The notes beneath the pieces were generated by a model that saw nothing but the letters and a program-made list of their open reading frames with translations, was not told the origin of the DNA and ran no database searches. A stretch of 16,131 bases of DNA from an uncultured Planctomycetaceae bacterium. Lineage in GTDB: Bacteria > Planctomycetota > Planctomycetia > Planctomycetales > Planctomycetaceae. Made by a program: the position numbers and the translations under genes. The stretch lies in the NCBI GenBank assembly GCA_903823545.1, contig CAIJTL010001567.1, forward strand, positions 1 to 16,131, in the 5' to 3' direction. Below are positions 14,871-16,131 of this stretch, in pieces. The number at the start of each line of letters is the position of its first letter. Position 1 is the stretch's first letter.

Positions 14871-15612
14871 CCGCCCACGATCGGTACCCGATGGTGTAAC
14901 GGTAGCACAACAGATTTTGGTTCTGTTTGTCCAGGTTCAAATCCTGGTCGGGTAACTCGTATCTATTGCACCGGCTTGAACCGGAACGAAACCCCGCGAA
15001 ATCGCGGGGTTTTTTCATTTCTGGATTTCCGGCGGGGCGAACAATTCCCTTCATTTCGCCTATTTCCGCTCCTGAGTACGTCGGATTTTGCGTCGGATTT
15101 GTTGTGGCACTATCGAAGTCCGATTCGGTCAGGTGGAGGTAGTGCTCGGTGGCCACGGCCACAGAATTTCCCATCCACGAGCAAACGACGTGAGCCGGAT
15201 ACGTTTTCGCCAATTCCGTCTGTCGGGACGCTCGGAGGTTGTGGAAGACTCGTTCCCAAGGTTCCATACCCGCGCGGTGAATGATCTTGAACATCTTGGT
15301 CCGCAGGTTTTGAGAGGCATCACGGTAGCGTGTGATGACGTGCTCCGTCCCTTTGGCCGCCAGTTCTGAGGCGTCGAGTAGGTACGGGAGCAATTCGGGA
15401 AACAGCGGAATCACACGGGATGCCTTTCCGCAGTTCTCCGTTTTGGAACTCGGAATCCGAATCCGTTGGCGTTCCCAATCGACGTCAGACCATTTCAACG
15501 CCAGCGTTTCGCTGGGAGTCCGTAAGCCGCCGAATCGAGCCAACGCGATGATCAACCTCCACTGAGCATCAGGAGCAGCGTCGATCACTCGTTTGATTTC
15601 ATCCAAGGTCAC
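14857..15612 (-). CDS. Tyrosine recombinase (integrase), catalytic domain only, N-terminally truncated
   Basis: The 251 codons hold an intact catalytic core: R31 in GGLRTPSE, K57, H124 and R127 in HNLRASRQTELA, W146 in CSWMGN, and Y158 in EHYLHL as the DNA-linking nucleophile. GTG at 15612 is the only usable start. The frame remains open upstream to about 15726 and still reads family-like sequence (KRLIEKNPFAHIRG), but then hits a stop. The N-terminal core-binding (SAM-like) domain is missing, so this is probably a remnant. Residues 220-243 are antisense tRNA-Gln and residues about 200-212 cover its terminator, so the gene's 3' end spans the presumed attachment site. Excision would change the C-terminus. 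Other island genes are not visible; tRNA-Ser follows on the right. Confidence 0.82.
   Translation of the reverse strand: MTLDEIKRVIDAAPDAQWRLIIALARFGGLRTPSETLALKWSDVDWERQRIRIPSSKTENCGKASRVIPLFPELLPYLLDASELAAKGTEHVITRYRDASQNLRTKMFKIIHRAGMEPWERVFHNLRASRQTELAKTYPAHVVCSWMGNSVAVATEHYLHLTESDFDSATTNPTQNPTYSGAEIGEMKGIVRPAGNPEMKKPRDFAGFRSGSSRCNRYELPDQDLNLDKQNQNLLCYRYTIGYRSWAESSG
14885..14955 (+). tRNA. tRNA-Gln (anticodon UUG)
   Basis: A complete cloverleaf can be drawn: acceptor TACCCGA/TCGGGTA, D arm with TAACGGTAG loop, anticodon stem ACAGA/TCTGT around TTTTGGT (anticodon TTG), T arm CCAGG-TTCAAAT-CCTGG. The discriminator is A at 14955 and CCA is not encoded. The opposite strand is read as the C-terminus of a tyrosine recombinase, as expected if this tRNA is its attachment site. 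Confidence 0.95.
14989..15015 (+). terminator. Rho-independent terminator of tRNA-Gln
   Basis: AACCCCGCG and CGCGGGGTT form a 9-bp GC-rich stem with a 4-base loop, followed by six T residues (15010-15015). It lies 35 bases after the tRNA on the same strand and also within the recombinase frame on the opposite strand. Confidence 0.85.
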
Positions 15613-15802
15613 GAAGCGAAACCGCTCCGCATTCCCCTTTACGGCGACACCCCGGATGTGGGCGAACGGGTTTTTCTCAATCAGACGCTTACAGGAGCAC
15701 CGGTTTGTTCGACCGGTCTTTTGCTGTCAACGCGAGAGACGCTCTTGAAAATCTGCCAAGCGCGTTGCGAGCCACTGGCACCGATGACTTCACGGACTCG
15801 AC

Positions 15803-15850
15803 TGTGGCACCATCTGTGACACCAAAATTGGGATTGTGGCACCAAACTTG
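15803..15850. repeat. Three short direct repeats TGTGRCACCA upstream of the recombinase remnant
   Basis: Copies are at 15803-15812, 15815-15824 and 15835-15844. The last two extend over a longer match (CACCAAAATTGG and CACCAAACTTGG). They lie upstream of the recombinase relative to its direction. They may be arm-type recombinase sites, a regulator site or decayed coding sequence. The rest of 15613-15923 shows no gene I can support. Confidence 0.45.
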
Positions 15851-15923
15851 GCCCAAACCGGTGAGAACGATGGACAGCCAATGACATCGTTTGAGGCCAC
15901 GAACGTAGTTTCGTCAGCCAATG

Positions 15924-15949
15924 AAAAATCCCCGATTTACCGGGGATTT
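15924..15949 (-). terminator. Rho-independent terminator of tRNA-Ser
   Basis: On the minus strand AAATCCCCG and CGGGGATTT form a 9-bp stem with a 6-base loop, running into a T-run. It is about 36 bases past the tRNA-Ser 3' end. Confidence 0.85.
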
Positions 15950-15985
15950 GAGCAAAAAAGACAATCAGTGACGGCCAAAGATAAG

Positions 15986-16072
15986 CGGAGAGACAGGGAT
16001 TCGAACCCTGGGTACCCTTGCGGGCACTCCGGTTTTCAAGACCGGTGCGATCGGCCGCTCTGCCATCTCTCC
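15986..16072 (-). tRNA. tRNA-Ser (anticodon UGA)
   Basis: This is an 87-base class II tRNA: acceptor GGAGAGA/TCTCTCC, D arm with GCAGAGCGGCCGATCGC, anticodon stem CCGGT/ACCGG around CTTGAAA (anticodon TGA), a long variable arm with GTGCCCGCAAGGGTAC, and T arm CAGGG-TTCGAAT-CCCTG. CCA is not encoded. A consensus-like promoter precedes it and a terminator follows it on the minus strand, so it is an independent unit. Confidence 0.97.
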
Positions 16073-16079
16073 GGGGCGG

Positions 16080-16108
16080 ATGCTATTGAGATCTCCCGGG
16101 ACTGTCAA
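16080..16108 (-). promoter_or_regulatory. Sigma-70 promoter of tRNA-Ser
   Basis: On the minus strand TTGACA (16108-16103) is a perfect -35 box. It is followed by a 17-base spacer and TAGCAT (16085-16080) as -10, seven bases before the mature tRNA. A GC-rich stretch (CCGCCCC) lies between the -10 box and the tRNA, as is common for stable RNA promoters. Confidence 0.7.
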
Positions 16109-16131
16109 CGCCCCGGTGTTCGAACAGACAC

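Noticed and set aside
15681..15887. 68-codon minus-strand ORF as the missing N-terminal part of the recombinase
   Set aside because: It is in a different frame and does not resemble a core-binding domain. No simple frameshift would restore the protein.
1..16131. CRISPR array or insertion sequence with transposase
   Set aside because: No regularly spaced direct repeats and no DDE or other transposase ORF were seen. The repeats present are inverted pairs with differing centres.

Overview
The window looks like a chromosomal segment of a planctomycete (Planctomycetota). The evidence is the protein families present: a 1092-residue secreted beta-propeller/c-type haem protein of the Pirellula/Verrucomicrobium type, a Tat-exported DUF1501 protein, a Tat-exported Gfo/Idh/MocA oxidoreductase, and an SCO/DUF420 copper-oxidase assembly cluster. 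Many long inverted repeats also fill the gaps. The genus cannot be set from the sequence alone.

Layout. Positions 1-534 hold the tail of an ECF sigma factor overlapping a small zinc-finger anti-sigma gene. After a repeat-rich gap come apt (982-1515) and a small papain-like cysteine peptidase (1633-2169) with a possible 35-codon ORF coupled to its stop. On the minus strand lie a GT4 glycosyltransferase (2296-3576) and the large haem protein (3689-6967). A 413-base repeat-filled divergent region leads to a plus-strand group: ABC-2 permease, SCO1/SenC, DUF420 and a small CxxC membrane protein (7381-10056). This group is probably for cytochrome oxidase copper-centre assembly. DUF1501 follows (10231-11691), then a minus-strand CopZ-type metal-binding protein (11824-12267), an alpha/beta hydrolase (12502-13251) and the oxidoreductase (13371-14705). 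The right end has tRNA-Gln(UUG) on plus, an N-terminally truncated tyrosine recombinase whose 3' end runs antisense through that tRNA, and tRNA-Ser(UGA) on minus, which has a clear promoter and terminator.

The most unusual structure is the set of long imperfect inverted repeats with no transposase: 553-704, 3594-3697, 6269-6382, 7002-7223 (nested), 7237-7330, 9054-9125, 11700-11821 and a half copy at 12365-12394. Arms are up to 38 bases and belong to several unrelated sequence families. One element of exactly 114 bases lies in frame inside the large haem-protein gene and adds 38 residues. Another supplies that gene's stop codon. Two copies of one family differ by paired substitutions that keep the stem. 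The second most interesting item is the peptidase with its coupled micro-ORF; the third is the recombinase remnant at tRNA-Gln.
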